Below are positions 7,933 to 17,471 of a stretch of DNA of 64,000 bases, one piece after another. A model generated the notes under the pieces. The model did not search any database. It saw only the letters and a list, made by a program, of their open reading frames with translations, and was not told the origin of the DNA. The DNA is from Lachnospiraceae bacterium (lineage in GTDB: Bacteria > Bacillota > Clostridia > Lachnospirales > Lachnospiraceae), in assembly GCA_022845955.1 (NCBI GenBank), contig AP025576.1:5890001-5954000 (forward strand). Direction: 5' to 3'. A program made the position numbers and the translations under genes. How positions within the stretch are numbered: position 1 is the first letter of the stretch; each line of letters opens with the position of its first letter.

Positions 7933-9258
7933 ATGAATCAACCGAAGAAAACCAGTCCCTTTCGTTATGCTGTCGGCATGTTCGGCACTTCCATACCTAT
8001 TAATATGTTCAAAACCTACGCCGCCGCCTTTTATGTCATCGGACACGGCGTCACCACGGCACAATTTTCCATGGTATTGTTCTTTTATACCTTTGTGGAT
8101 GCCATTGACAATCCGGTCTATGGGTTTTTGTCCGACCGGACGCGCACCCGCTGGGGGCGGAGGCGTCCCTGGCTCGTTATCGGCGCTCCCCTGCTCGCCC
8201 TGTGTTTCATCGGCTTCTTCAACATTCCCGCCGGCCCGGTCGGCGGCTCCATTGTTTCCTATATGCTTCTGATGTATATTCTTACGGGAACCCTGGATTC
8301 CCTGATAAATGCCAATTATGGAGCGCTCTTTCCCGAGTTGTTCACCTCTGATGCAGAACGGGCCAAGTCCAATGCCATGCGTCAGGCTTTTCAGCTGCTT
8401 GCCATGGTCATCAGCATTGCGCTCACACCGCTGGTAACTGATGCTTTGGGATACGGGCTGACAAGTATTCTCTACGGATGCCTGGCTGTGGCTGTTATCC
8501 TTTACTGTACGCTTGGCTGCCACGAGACTGCACAGGCGGAGGAACTGCAGAAGCCACGTCTGCTCGCCACGCTCCGGGATCTGCTCACCAATCCCAAGTT
8601 CTGGATTTTCGGCTTTACCAACGCTTTTTACAGTGCGGCCATGTCCCTTGTCATGTCCGCGGTCCCTTTCTATGTAAAATATACCCTGGGGCTTGACAGT
8701 ATGGCAAATACCGTCCTTCTTGGCATGGTTCTCCTGTTCGCCATGGCAGGGGTTTCCGTATGGGCTGCTTTTGTTAAAAAGCATTCCCTGATGCCCGTAT
8801 GGCGCATTGCCTTAATCGCTTTGACGCTTTCTTTTCTTCCCCTGTATTTCGTATCCGGGCTTATTCCGGCCGTAGCGGCCTCCTGCCTTTTGGGTTTCGG
8901 TTATGCGGGCGCCATTACCACCATGGATTTGATCGGCGCACGTATCATGGATGAGGATACACGGAAAAACGGGCTGCGGCGGGAGGGTACGTATGCCAGC
9001 GCCATGGGATTTATGAACCGTCTGAGCGGTTTCTTTACCAGTTTTGCCTTCCTGATCGTAGGACGCATATACGGCTTTGAAAGCGGGGAGATTCCCGGCC
9101 CCCGCCCGCATGATGCCGCACGTTTCCTGATGGTGGTATTTCCGCTGTGCGTCATGGCGGTCAGTGTTCTGTGTTCCCGTTTTCTGAAATTCCCGGAAGC
9201 AGGAGCAGGTTCTCCCTCTCCCTCGGAAGACGGCGCTGCGAAAAAGGAGTCGGTATGA
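7933..9258 (+). CDS. GPH-family sugar:cation symporter (MelB-like MFS)
   Basis: A 441-residue membrane protein with about 12 hydrophobic segments. The motif DAIDNPVYGFLSDRTRTRWGRRRPWLVIGAP is shown here by its key parts DAIDNP (about 52-57) and GRRRPW (about 71-76), typical of the glycoside-pentoside-hexuronide symporters that import sugars with Na+ or H+. The open frame begins 36 codons earlier, but MNQPKKTSPF at 7933 has a perfect AAGGAGG site. Its stop overlaps the next start by four bases (ATGA), so it is coupled to the ChbG-like gene. The sugar is unknown; with the two hydrolases downstream it is probably a small, possibly acetylated, oligosaccharide or glycoside. Confidence 0.85.
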   Translation: MNQPKKTSPFRYAVGMFGTSIPINMFKTYAAAFYVIGHGVTTAQFSMVLFFYTFVDAIDNPVYGFLSDRTRTRWGRRRPWLVIGAPLLALCFIGFFNIPAGPVGGSIVSYMLLMYILTGTLDSLINANYGALFPELFTSDAERAKSNAMRQAFQLLAMVISIALTPLVTDALGYGLTSILYGCLAVAVILYCTLGCHETAQAEELQKPRLLATLRDLLTNPKFWIFGFTNAFYSAAMSLVMSAVPFYVKYTLGLDSMANTVLLGMVLLFAMAGVSVWAAFVKKHSLMPVWRIALIALTLSFLPLYFVSGLIPAVAASCLLGFGYAGAITTMDLIGARIMDEDTRKNGLRREGTYASAMGFMNRLSGFFTSFAFLIVGRIYGFESGEIPGPRPHDAARFLMVVFPLCVMAVSVLCSRFLKFPEAGAGSPSPSEDGAAKKESV

Positions 9259-10127
9259 ACGAACGGTATCTGATTATTAATGCGGATGATTTCGGTCTAT
9301 GTCCGGCCATGAATCAGGCGATCTGCGAGCTGTTCCGTATGGGCTCCATTACTTCCTCCTCTGTTCTTGCCCCGGCTCCGGAGGCTGTGGCCGCCTGTAA
9401 ATATGCCGTGGACGGCCATTTTCCCGTAGGCGTACACTGGACTCTGTATTCCGAGTGGGAACGCAGCTGCTGGCCTCCTGCTTATTCCTCCGGAAAGCCC
9501 TCTTCCCTTACGGCAGACGGCTGCCTGCCCGCCGACGGAGGCGCTGCCGCAAAACGGGCTGCTTCCGGGGATGTGACAAAAGAACTGGATGCCCAGTACC
9601 GGCTGATGGCCGGTGAAGGCTGTCTGCCGGATCATGCTGACAGCCACGGAGGAACCTTATATGGCATCAACGGCAGGTTTTTCTTTATCAATGCCTTCCG
9701 TCTCTGTCAAAAATACCGGCTGCCTTTCCGCTTTGCCCGTTCCCCCTCTTTTCTGGAGCGGCAGTTTTGCGGAAACGTATCTCCTGCCCTGAAGGCGGCT
9801 CACGCCGGGATCATCTTTCTGGCGGATCGGATGAAGGTTTCCCTGCCGGATGATTTCATCACCCATCCGCTTCCTGCAGAAAAAATCAGGGATTATGAGG
9901 ATTTGTGTTCTTATTATGAAGCACAGCTCACCGCCGCTCCTTCCGGAATAACCGAGGTGTTTTTACACCCATCCGTTCCTGATCCCGGCATGCTGCGGCT
10001 TACCCCCCAATGGCGGAAGCGGGTTTGGGAATACGAATATTTAAAAAGCGGGCGGCTTGCCCATTTTCTGGAGAAAGAAGGTTTCCGCACGGTTTCCTGG
10101 AAAACGGCGCCTTTTCCGAACAAGTAG
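9255..10127 (+). CDS. ChbG/YdjC-family carbohydrate deacetylase-like protein
   Basis: A 290-residue YdjC-fold protein. It opens MNERYLIINADDFGLCPAMN, where the two Asp of NADDFG bind metal, and has ADSHGG (about 132-137) with the metal His and a downstream FLHPSVPDP. ChbG of E. coli removes one acetyl group from chitobiose and chitotriose; relatives act on other acetylated sugars. The true start overlaps the symporter stop by four bases and has its own AAAAAGGAG site, although the open frame reaches back into the symporter. It is probably cytoplasmic, acting on the imported sugar. Substrate unknown. Confidence 0.8.
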   Translation: MNERYLIINADDFGLCPAMNQAICELFRMGSITSSSVLAPAPEAVAACKYAVDGHFPVGVHWTLYSEWERSCWPPAYSSGKPSSLTADGCLPADGGAAAKRAASGDVTKELDAQYRLMAGEGCLPDHADSHGGTLYGINGRFFFINAFRLCQKYRLPFRFARSPSFLERQFCGNVSPALKAAHAGIIFLADRMKVSLPDDFITHPLPAEKIRDYEDLCSYYEAQLTAAPSGITEVFLHPSVPDPGMLRLTPQWRKRVWEYEYLKSGRLAHFLEKEGFRTVSWKTAPFPNK

Positions 10128-10189
10128 CATAGTATCCGCCAATTTCCAAAGCGGCACAGCCATTTCCCACATATTAAAAAGGAGTAACT

Positions 10190-11494
10190 ATGACGAAAAA
10201 CATCCATTTCCAGCTTTTTCTTGATAAATCCCGGGAAAGGGAGTATATCCGGCTCCCCTTTGATGTGGAAAAAGATACAGAAAGCATTACGATACAATAC
10301 AGATATCCTTCTTCTCCCCTGCGGGAGGAAGGCCCGTTTACCATCGCAGGAGAACCCTGCACCATTGATCTGGCCGTCATGATGCCGGACGGAACAATGG
10401 CCGGGGCTTCCGGCTCCGACCGGAGCCGCATCCGCCTATCTCCCCTTGGCAGCAGTGCGGGTTTTGCCTCCTGTGAGCTGCCGGCAGGGACCTGGCACAT
10501 AATAGCCGGGGCTTATCATATTCCCTCCGGCGGGGTTACCGTAGAATACGAACTGGAGCTGACATTAAAGGAACGCAGGCTTTTTAAGGGAGACACCCAT
10601 GTCCACACCACTGCCTCCGACGGGGTTCTGGAACCTGTTGAGGCCGCCATGCTCGCCCGCCGCATGGGCCTGGACTTCCTGATCCTTACGGATCACAACA
10701 ACAGTGCACAAAATGAACGGCTGCCCTTTTTCCAGGATATCACGCTTATCCCGGGAACGGAATGGACACATTACAAAGGCCATGCGGGCTTCCTTGGGGT
10801 AAAGCAGGCTTTCCGCGCTCCTTATTTTACCGCTTCGCTGCAGGAAACGGCGGACTTATTCCGGGAAGCGGGAGAAAACGGGGCTTTCCGCGTCATCAAT
10901 CACCCCTTCTGCCCTCTGGTTCCCTGGGAATGGGATTTCGCCCTGCCCTTTGACGGTCTGGAGGTATGGAACGGCGTCATGTCGGAACGGAATGAAAAAG
11001 CGGCCTTCTGGTGGCACCGGCAGCTTTGCGCCGGACGCCGGTTTCCGGTTACCGGGGGAAGCGATTATCACCGGCCCGGTTTGCTGGGCAGCCTTGCCAT
11101 GCCCTGCCAGTGCCTGTATGCTGCCTCCCGATCCCAAACCGATCTGATGAAGGCACTGCGCCGGGGAAACGGCTACCTTTCTTATCTTCCCACAGGCCCA
11201 CAGGCGGATCTTCTTACCCTGTCGCCGGAAGGGCATCCTGCCTCCTTTGGTGAGGACGCCGCCCCCGGAGCGTCCGTGGAAATCTTTTTTTCCGGCCTTT
11301 GCCAGGGGGATGAAATCCGTCTGCTTACCGATACGGCAGAGGAATCCCTGTCTGCTCCTGCAGGCGCTGCTGAATTAAAACTGACAAGATGTTACCCGGA
11401 TGCCCATTTTCTGCGTCTGGAATTGTACCGAAGCTATGCCCCCGGCCTCCCTCCCATGAAGGCGCTTCTTACCAATCCGGTCTATTTCCGATAA
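10190..11494 (+). CDS. PHP-domain metal-dependent hydrolase (CehA/McbA family)
   Basis: 434 residues. An N-terminal beta-sandwich-like part (about 1-130) precedes a PHP domain that opens FKGDTHVHTTASDG (HxH metal motif, about 137-150), followed by ILTDHNN (about 170), PGTEWTH (about 192), the histidine segment VINHPFCPL (about 236) and GGSDYHRPG (about 286). This matches CehA/McbA phosphoesterase-like proteins, some of which cleave ester or phosphoester bonds. No signal peptide is visible. It is the third gene of the symporter operon, 62 bases after the ChbG-like gene with its own AAAAGGAG site. The reaction is unknown; hydrolysis of a sugar ester would suit the context. Confidence 0.75.
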   Translation: MTKNIHFQLFLDKSREREYIRLPFDVEKDTESITIQYRYPSSPLREEGPFTIAGEPCTIDLAVMMPDGTMAGASGSDRSRIRLSPLGSSAGFASCELPAGTWHIIAGAYHIPSGGVTVEYELELTLKERRLFKGDTHVHTTASDGVLEPVEAAMLARRMGLDFLILTDHNNSAQNERLPFFQDITLIPGTEWTHYKGHAGFLGVKQAFRAPYFTASLQETADLFREAGENGAFRVINHPFCPLVPWEWDFALPFDGLEVWNGVMSERNEKAAFWWHRQLCAGRRFPVTGGSDYHRPGLLGSLAMPCQCLYAASRSQTDLMKALRRGNGYLSYLPTGPQADLLTLSPEGHPASFGEDAAPGASVEIFFSGLCQGDEIRLLTDTAEESLSAPAGAAELKLTRCYPDAHFLRLELYRSYAPGLPPMKALLTNPVYFR

Positions 11495-11606
11495 CAGCCG
11501 GGAAGTCTTTGAAGCGGCGAGGGCCAGGGATAAAACTGGTTCCGGTGGGGTACGAACTTCAAACAATGGTTTGAGGAGGATACACGTTTTGAATTTGCGA
11601 TCCTCT

Positions 11607-11638
11607 TGTAACCGTTTAGACAAGTCTGAACGGTTACA
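11607..11638. terminator. TGTAAC-type hairpin between convergent operons
   Basis: TGTAACCGTTTAGAC pairs with GTCTGAACGGTTACA around a two-base loop and is followed on the plus strand by TCTTTTTCT. It sits between the PHP gene and the convergent propeller gene and can serve as terminator for the plus-strand operon. A related hairpin is at 29934-29965. Confidence 0.6.
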
Positions 11639-11650
11639 TCTTTTTCTACC

Positions 11651-12826
11651 CTATAATTCATATTGGAAATACCTCGCCGCAGCCGGGAATGCCTTATCCG
11701 TCTTTAATTTCAGTGCCACTTTCTGAACTACTAAATTATAATCATCCCAGGATCCCGACGACACCATATACAGGATCCTTCCGTCCTCCGTCATCCATTT
11801 TGTGGGAAAATTAGGCTGATAATCGCCATAGCTTCCCCAGCGGTCATCCTGATAGAACAGTTTCCAGGGTCCCCAGGGTTCCGCCGCCTCGTATAAGGTA
11901 AGCTGGCTGTAGTGGGATTCCGGATACCGCATCTGATGGACAGGACGGGGATTCAGGTTTTCATCCACAAAGCTGTAGTTCCCCATCAGATATCTATGAA
12001 TGCCCGGATTATAAGCCACATGGTTAGCGCCTGTCATTTTATAATAAGTAAATACCGGTTGGGCAAGTTTTTCATTTTTACTCCACGCCGGATGCGCCGG
12101 ATCGGTCCCGCAATAAAATTCCCAGGAATCCCGTATAGGAATCTGATCCGCCAAAACCCTGCCCAGCAGCAGTGCGTCATTGTTTTCCCAATAGCTGTTC
12201 CCATCCTCCAAATCACAGGGAAAATAGGCATAAACATAACCGTCCCGCGCACCGGTATACCCTCTGCCGAACTGCAGGAAGTGGCAGGAAGACAGCTTTC
12301 CTTCAAAGAAGCTGCGGGGAGTTGTTTCCGGATCAAAGCTTCTGCCGCCGTCTGTTGATTTTACAATCCATCCATGGATATTCCGCTGTCTGCAGAAATA
12401 AGGATTATCACCATAATTCTGTGCTTCCATGCTCAGGTAAAGGCTTCCCCCAATATCCAGAAGCCCGGAAGGCTTAACATAAGGCGCTGCGGGATCCATG
12501 CAGTATTTTTTGATATCTATCGGCTGTTCATTGACGGGATCCATGCACCAATGCCCTGTACAGGTCAGGCTGTCAGGGGAAAAACGCAGCGTTTTTATCC
12601 TCCAGATATTCATAGGGCAGCCACGGTTATCTCCTGCGCCGGCGTAAATCATATCATCCTTTGCCCAGGTAAGGGGCCACATATCCCCTTCTCCGCTGTG
12701 ATAACGGAAACGGTCAAAAAGAACCGTCTCGATATAATCTGATTTTTCATAAGGGGGGACTGCCCTGGGATATAAATAATAGTCTCTTCTGTCACCGTCA
12801 ATTCCTGTTATTTCTCTGATTTTCAT
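11651..12826 (-). CDS. DUF4185/sialidase-like beta-propeller protein
   Basis: A 391-residue soluble protein without signal peptide. Features: WPLTWAKDDMIYAGAGDNRG (about 51-70), KSTDGGRSFDPETTP, an Asp-box-like turn, and the repeated theme of W..PFYQDDRWG blades. These recall DUF4185 proteins and the five-bladed propellers of glycosidase-like families. The WP.TWA.DD..Y...GD pattern is the main reason for the call. It is the last gene of the ABC operon, 56 bases after the binding protein, and likely processes the transported compound or an intracellular sugar. No catalytic assignment is possible from the sequence. Confidence 0.5.
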   Translation of the reverse strand: MKIREITGIDGDRRDYYLYPRAVPPYEKSDYIETVLFDRFRYHSGEGDMWPLTWAKDDMIYAGAGDNRGCPMNIWRIKTLRFSPDSLTCTGHWCMDPVNEQPIDIKKYCMDPAAPYVKPSGLLDIGGSLYLSMEAQNYGDNPYFCRQRNIHGWIVKSTDGGRSFDPETTPRSFFEGKLSSCHFLQFGRGYTGARDGYVYAYFPCDLEDGNSYWENNDALLLGRVLADQIPIRDSWEFYCGTDPAHPAWSKNEKLAQPVFTYYKMTGANHVAYNPGIHRYLMGNYSFVDENLNPRPVHQMRYPESHYSQLTLYEAAEPWGPWKLFYQDDRWGSYGDYQPNFPTKWMTEDGRILYMVSSGSWDDYNLVVQKVALKLKTDKAFPAAARYFQYEL

Positions 12827-12882
12827 AATTTACGCCTTCAAGGGGGAGAACAGACACCCTCTCCCCCTACCCTTACTATAGA

Positions 12883-14520
12883 TTAAAATTTCTGATCCAG
12901 GAAATCCTGATACCATTGCAGCCAGGTATCATATTGCAGGGCCTCCAGCTGTTTCAGATGCGCATCCCATGAAGCATCATCCACTCCTTCCAGAATACTT
13001 GTAGCGGTAAAATTTTTAATATAGGCAAAAAGTTCTGTTTCCATAAAGGTTCTTTCACTTGTTTTGGCAGGATCCACGAACCGGACAGGGAGCTGGTTTT
13101 CCACAGGCTGACAGTAATCATGCACCTCTTTTACACATTCGATACGATACCAGGAGGTCCAGGCAATATCCTCCGGCACATCTGCGTTTTCGTCTTTCCT
13201 GATCAACGGTCCATAATCCACCATACCATTGGTGTATTTATAATTTTCAATTGTAAAATCATCTGTCAGGCCGTCGGGCAGTTTTTCGTATACCTGACCG
13301 CTTTCATCAACATCCCAGGCTTCCCCTTTTGCCCCGAAGCGGGAAATGTATTTTAATTCTGTGGTACTTGACATATAATCCCACCACGAAAGCAGCCTGG
13401 AAACATCCTTACAGGCACTGGTAATGGTAAATCCCGTCCGGTTTGCCGCAAATTTATCCTGTGCGCCGGTTTTTACATAGCCAGGGCCGTCTTCTGCACG
13501 GATCTCCCCAACCGGCACATAATTGGCAGCGGCAGCATCGCTCATATCCCCATTCGGTATCCAAGTATAATAGCATCCCACAACGCCTTCATTCAATTTG
13601 GCATGATATTGTTCGGAGGTCTGTGAAAAAGCTTCCATATCCAGCAGCCCTTCCTGGATCATCTGATGGGAAAACTCCAGGAAGCTCCTGAATTCGTCCG
13701 TATTTACGGTTCCTGTTACCTTACCGTCCTTTACCATCTTATAGGCATCCTCATCTGCCGAATCCGTTCCGGCAATTCCCCACGGGTTTGCCGCATTCAT
13801 AATCTTGGAGCACCAGTCACTCTGGGAAGGTTCAAAAGGAATTTCATCGGAAGCGTCTCCGTTTCCGTTCATATCCCCATCCCGGAACGCTCTGAGGACA
13901 TCCATAAACTCCTCCGTTGTTTTGGGAATTTCCTTTCCCGCCTTATCGAGCCACTCTTTATTCATGAACATGATACCCATTGCATCGTTTTCATAGCTGG
14001 TCTGTCTGCCGGTCATCAGGGAACGGATGGAGCCGTCCGGCCAGGTTACCAAATCAAGACCGCCGGGTATCGTTTCATAATCCGAATAAACGTGAGGGGC
14101 GTTATTCTTCAGCGTATCATCCGCGGCCAAATCCGCAAAGGAGTCCATATTGTTTGCTATCTGGCCCTCGCTTATCAGTCCCAGAAAAGCATCCGGCAAA
14201 TCCGAAGCGAGCATAATATTTACCTTGTCCTCCGCGTCCGATGCCGCAATCGGGATCCATTCAATATGTACGCCTGTGGCTTCCTCCGCCAGCTTATAGA
14301 TTTCCTTATTGTTAAACTCTTCATCCTTGGTCAGCGGATGGAGGACCACCGCAATTTTAAAGGTAGTCTTCTCCTGCTGGCCGCCCGCCTCTGCGGATGA
14401 CGCTTCCTCCCCTCCGGCCTGTGCTTCCGGGGTTTTTGTTTCTGCCGGTGCTGTGCCTTTGCACCCGGCCATGACGGTCATAACCGCCGCCAGTAAAATT
14501 GCCAGTACTTTTCTTTTCAT
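12883..14520 (-). CDS. ABC transporter sugar-binding lipoprotein (LipO/LplA type)
   Basis: A 545-residue extracellular solute-binding protein. A lipoprotein signal MKRKVLAILLAAVMTVMAGC ends with the lipidated Cys, followed by a Thr/Ala/Glu-rich linker and the two-lobed binding domain. The large size is typical of the LipO-like oligosaccharide binders of Clostridia and Paenibacillus. The chosen ATG has a GGAGG site eight bases upstream; the open frame starts seven codons earlier. It follows two permease genes in the order permease-permease-binding protein. No ATPase is encoded here, so a shared MsmK-type ATPase is expected elsewhere. Confidence 0.9.
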   Translation of the reverse strand: MKRKVLAILLAAVMTVMAGCKGTAPAETKTPEAQAGGEEASSAEAGGQQEKTTFKIAVVLHPLTKDEEFNNKEIYKLAEEATGVHIEWIPIAASDAEDKVNIMLASDLPDAFLGLISEGQIANNMDSFADLAADDTLKNNAPHVYSDYETIPGGLDLVTWPDGSIRSLMTGRQTSYENDAMGIMFMNKEWLDKAGKEIPKTTEEFMDVLRAFRDGDMNGNGDASDEIPFEPSQSDWCSKIMNAANPWGIAGTDSADEDAYKMVKDGKVTGTVNTDEFRSFLEFSHQMIQEGLLDMEAFSQTSEQYHAKLNEGVVGCYYTWIPNGDMSDAAAANYVPVGEIRAEDGPGYVKTGAQDKFAANRTGFTITSACKDVSRLLSWWDYMSSTTELKYISRFGAKGEAWDVDESGQVYEKLPDGLTDDFTIENYKYTNGMVDYGPLIRKDENADVPEDIAWTSWYRIECVKEVHDYCQPVENQLPVRFVDPAKTSERTFMETELFAYIKNFTATSILEGVDDASWDAHLKQLEALQYDTWLQWYQDFLDQKF

Positions 14521-14541
14521 TCCTTTTTCCTCCTTCTTCAT

Positions 14542-15474
14542 TTACCCTTTTATTGATCCAATCATAACTCCCTTGACAAAATACTTTTGCAGGAAGGGAT
14601 ACACACAGATAACAGGCAGTGTGGAAACCACGATAACACCATATTTGATCACCTGAACCATAGTCTGAAGCTTGCGTGCGGCATCGGCATCCGTAGTCAT
14701 GGAATTGGCGGCCCCCGTTGCCGCAGTGAGCAGTATCTCCCGCAGATATAAGGCAAGAGGATATTTGCTCCGGTCAGTCAGGAAAATCATGGGGTTAAAA
14801 TAAGAATCCCAGTAGGTTACCGCGATATAGAGCACCAAAACAGCCATAATTGCCTTGGAGAGCGGCAGGACGATTTTGAAAAAGAAACGTCCGTTGCCGC
14901 AGCCGTCCACCCTGGCCGCGTCCCGCAGCTCCTCCGGAATGTTGCTTTCCATAAAGGAACGGGTAATGATGATATTATAAACGGCAACCGCACTGATAAT
15001 GACCATCAGCGTCCTGGTATTGGTCAGCGAAAGCTTCTTTACTACCATATAAAAGGGGATCAGGCCGCCCCCGAAATACATGGTAAATACAAAATAGCCC
15101 ATCATGGCATTGCGGAAGGGCAGATCCTTTCTGGACAGGGCGTAACCCGCCATCATGGTTACCAGTGTCCCCAGCGCCGTTCCGCCTATCGTATAGATCA
15201 GGGTATTGCCGTAACCAATCCATATCCGCGTATCCTCAAATACCTTCTGATACCCCAGGAGGGTAAAACCTCTCGGCCACAGCAATATGCTCCCGTTGTT
15301 CACATACGCCGGATCCGAAAAGGAAGCCACGAAAACAAAATAGATCGGATAAGCCATAATCACAATTATCAATACCAGGATCACCGCCACCACGAGGTCA
15401 AACACCTTGTCTTGTGTAAGCCGGAATTTCTTGACTTTACTGTTCTTACAGGAAATTTTCTTCAATCGCTCCAT
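14542..15474 (-). CDS. Carbohydrate ABC transporter permease (LplC/YtcP type)
   Basis: A 310-residue inner-membrane subunit of the MalG class, with about six transmembrane helices and the cytoplasmic EAA-type loop EELRDAARVDGCG (about 200-212) that docks the ATPase. An AGGGAGGAACATT site precedes the chosen ATG; the open frame extends 11 codons upstream. It forms a heterodimer with the permease at 15501-16445. The spacing of 21-26 bases to both neighbours indicates one transcript. Confidence 0.9.
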   Translation of the reverse strand: MERLKKISCKNSKVKKFRLTQDKVFDLVVAVILVLIIVIMAYPIYFVFVASFSDPAYVNNGSILLWPRGFTLLGYQKVFEDTRIWIGYGNTLIYTIGGTALGTLVTMMAGYALSRKDLPFRNAMMGYFVFTMYFGGGLIPFYMVVKKLSLTNTRTLMVIISAVAVYNIIITRSFMESNIPEELRDAARVDGCGNGRFFFKIVLPLSKAIMAVLVLYIAVTYWDSYFNPMIFLTDRSKYPLALYLREILLTAATGAANSMTTDADAARKLQTMVQVIKYGVIVVSTLPVICVYPFLQKYFVKGVMIGSIKG

Positions 15475-15500
15475 AATGTTCCTCCCTGGTCCCGTTTTTG

Positions 15501-16445
15501 CTACCATAAACTGGATCCCGATACTTTTTTGGATATCTTATTCACAACAACAAGCAGGATAAAATTAATCAAATTATTAAACAGCCCGATAGCGGCGGAA
15601 TAGCTGTATTGCTGCTGTTTCAATCCAATTTTATATACATAGGTAGAGATGACCTCCGCCGTTGTCAGATTCAGATCATTCTGCATCAGATATACCTTTT
15701 CATACCCCACACTCATAATATTGCCTGCATTCATAATGAGCAGGATTACCATAGTCGGAAGAATTGCGGGTAAATCGATATGGATGATGCGTTTCAGCTT
15801 GCCTGCGCCGTCCACCATGGCAGCCTCATGCAGTTCCTGGTCCACCCCGGCAAGGGCTGCCAGATAAATGATTGAGCTCCAGCCCATATTCTGCCAGATG
15901 CCCGACCATACATACAGATGCGGAAAGGCTGATGAATTCCCCATATAATACATATCTCCGGGACCTCCCAGCATGGTAATCAGATGGTTCAGGAAACCCG
16001 ATCTTGGTGAAAGGAAAACCGACATCATACCTACCAGAATAACCGTGGATATAAAATGCGGCATGTAGGTTACCGTCTGGGTTATTTTTTTAAACCTGGT
16101 ACTTTTTACACTGTTTATCATCAGTGCAAGTACAATGGGAATCGGGAATCCGACTACCAGGGAATAGAGGCTTACCACCAGCGTATTCTTCACAATCTGC
16201 CAAAAACGGGGTAAATCAAAAAAGGTGCGAAACCACTTCATGCCTACCCAGGGGCTTCCCATTATGCCCTTCCCCGGCGAATAATCCTGAAAGGCCATAA
16301 GCACGCCGTACATCGGCGCATAACAGAATATTGCGATAAAAACCACGGCCGGAACCAGAAAAAGATAAAGACAGTAATTCCTTTTCATCAGTTTCCATGT
16401 CTGGTTCTTCTTTCCGCCATTTACAGCGGTTTCTGTTTTCCTCAT
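15501..16445 (-). CDS. Carbohydrate ABC transporter permease (LplB type)
   Basis: A 314-residue MalF-class permease with six predicted membrane spans, the first at KRNYCLYLFLVPAVVFIAIF, and the EAA loop DQELHEAAMVDGAGKLKR (about 215-232). It is the first gene of the minus-strand ABC operon and starts 150 bases from the divergent araC-type gene, which is probably its regulator. An AGGGAGGAAAAGAA site supports the chosen start; the open frame reaches 11 codons further upstream. The transported sugar is unknown. Confidence 0.9.
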   Translation of the reverse strand: MRKTETAVNGGKKNQTWKLMKRNYCLYLFLVPAVVFIAIFCYAPMYGVLMAFQDYSPGKGIMGSPWVGMKWFRTFFDLPRFWQIVKNTLVVSLYSLVVGFPIPIVLALMINSVKSTRFKKITQTVTYMPHFISTVILVGMMSVFLSPRSGFLNHLITMLGGPGDMYYMGNSSAFPHLYVWSGIWQNMGWSSIIYLAALAGVDQELHEAAMVDGAGKLKRIIHIDLPAILPTMVILLIMNAGNIMSVGYEKVYLMQNDLNLTTAEVISTYVYKIGLKQQQYSYSAAIGLFNNLINFILLVVVNKISKKVSGSSLW

Positions 16446-16557
16446 TTCTTTTCCTCCCTGTCCTGTCATGATTGGCATATCATTATTTTATGGTATCCGA
16501 AGCCTGTGTTCTTGTATAATTTTAGTGTATTCTGGTAAAATATTCACTTTTCTGTGG

Positions 16558-16563
16558 TATACT
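16558..16563 (+). promoter_or_regulatory. Extended -10 of the araC-type regulator
   Basis: TATACT preceded by TGG gives a TGn extended -10 box 33 bases before the ATG at 16596. No good -35 is visible. The divergent ABC operon promoter must lie in the same 150-base gap but could not be placed reliably. Confidence 0.45.
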
Positions 16564-16595
16564 TAAGTTAATCGAAGGAAAGAGGGGATTTTCAT

Positions 16596-17462
16596 ATGAA
16601 ATTTTTGGACTATCCGGAACAGCAAAAGCACGGCAGCCAGGATTTCCCGTATTTTTTTTATCATGTCACCTATATCCACCCACGTTACACCATGCCCTAT
16701 CACTGGCATCCGCTCTGTGAAATCGTGCATGTTTTTTCAGGGCATTTCCGTCTCCAGCTGGAGGATTGCGAGCTTCTCCTTTCCCCCGGTGACAGCGCCT
16801 TTATCTCTTCCGGCATCACACACGGCGGAGCTCCGCTGGAAGCGCAGAGCTGCTGCTATGAATGCCTACTCCTGGATTTGGATACTATTTTCCAGGCCGG
16901 CTCCCCCACCAGGGTATATGAACATAAAATCTTTGATCTTCTGAACCAGAAAATACTTATCCGGAACTTTTTTCCGTCCGACTGCACCATCATAAACACC
17001 ATAGTGGGCAGCATGCTGGATTTACTCCGTTTCAAACCGAGTAGTTACACGCTTCTTCTCCAGGGATATACCTTCCTTCTGTTCGGGCAGCTTTTTCAGC
17101 ATCATTTTTATTCCAAAGCCCCCGTTCTGAGCACGCAGAAAAAAGTCCTGCATCTGAAGAAGGTGCTTACCTTTATCGATGAGCACTATGCAGAGGATAT
17201 CCGGCTGTCCGATTTGGCGGCCTGTGCAAATATGAACGGCAATTATTTCTGCCGCTATTTCCGTGAACTGACACATCGGACCCCGCTTGACTATCTGAAT
17301 TATTACCGTGTGGAGGCCGCCTGTGAACAGCTTTCTTATACGAATAAAACCATTACGGAAGTTGCCTACGACTGCGGCTTTCACGATGCCAGCTATTTTG
17401 TGAAAGTATTCAAACGCTATAAAAAGCTGACGCCCTCCGAATATACGAATGCCGACTTTTAG
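16596..17462 (+). CDS. AraC-family transcriptional regulator with cupin sensor domain
   Basis: 288 residues. The N-terminal cupin (about 20-100; MPYHWHPLCEIVHVFSG with metal- or ligand-type His, then LLLSPGDSAFISSG) binds the effector. The C-terminal pair of helix-turn-helix motifs (about 185-285) includes LSDLAACANMNGNYFCRYF and TEVAYDCGFHDASYFVKVFKR, the AraC signature. It is divergent from the permease/binding-protein operon at 12.8-16.4 kb, a common arrangement for AraC activators of sugar uptake in Lachnospiraceae, so it probably responds to that transporter's substrate. An AGAGGGG site precedes the start. Confidence 0.9.
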   Translation: MKFLDYPEQQKHGSQDFPYFFYHVTYIHPRYTMPYHWHPLCEIVHVFSGHFRLQLEDCELLLSPGDSAFISSGITHGGAPLEAQSCCYECLLLDLDTIFQAGSPTRVYEHKIFDLLNQKILIRNFFPSDCTIINTIVGSMLDLLRFKPSSYTLLLQGYTFLLFGQLFQHHFYSKAPVLSTQKKVLHLKKVLTFIDEHYAEDIRLSDLAACANMNGNYFCRYFRELTHRTPLDYLNYYRVEAACEQLSYTNKTITEVAYDCGFHDASYFVKVFKRYKKLTPSEYTNADF

Positions 17463-17471
17463 CGTACAAAA

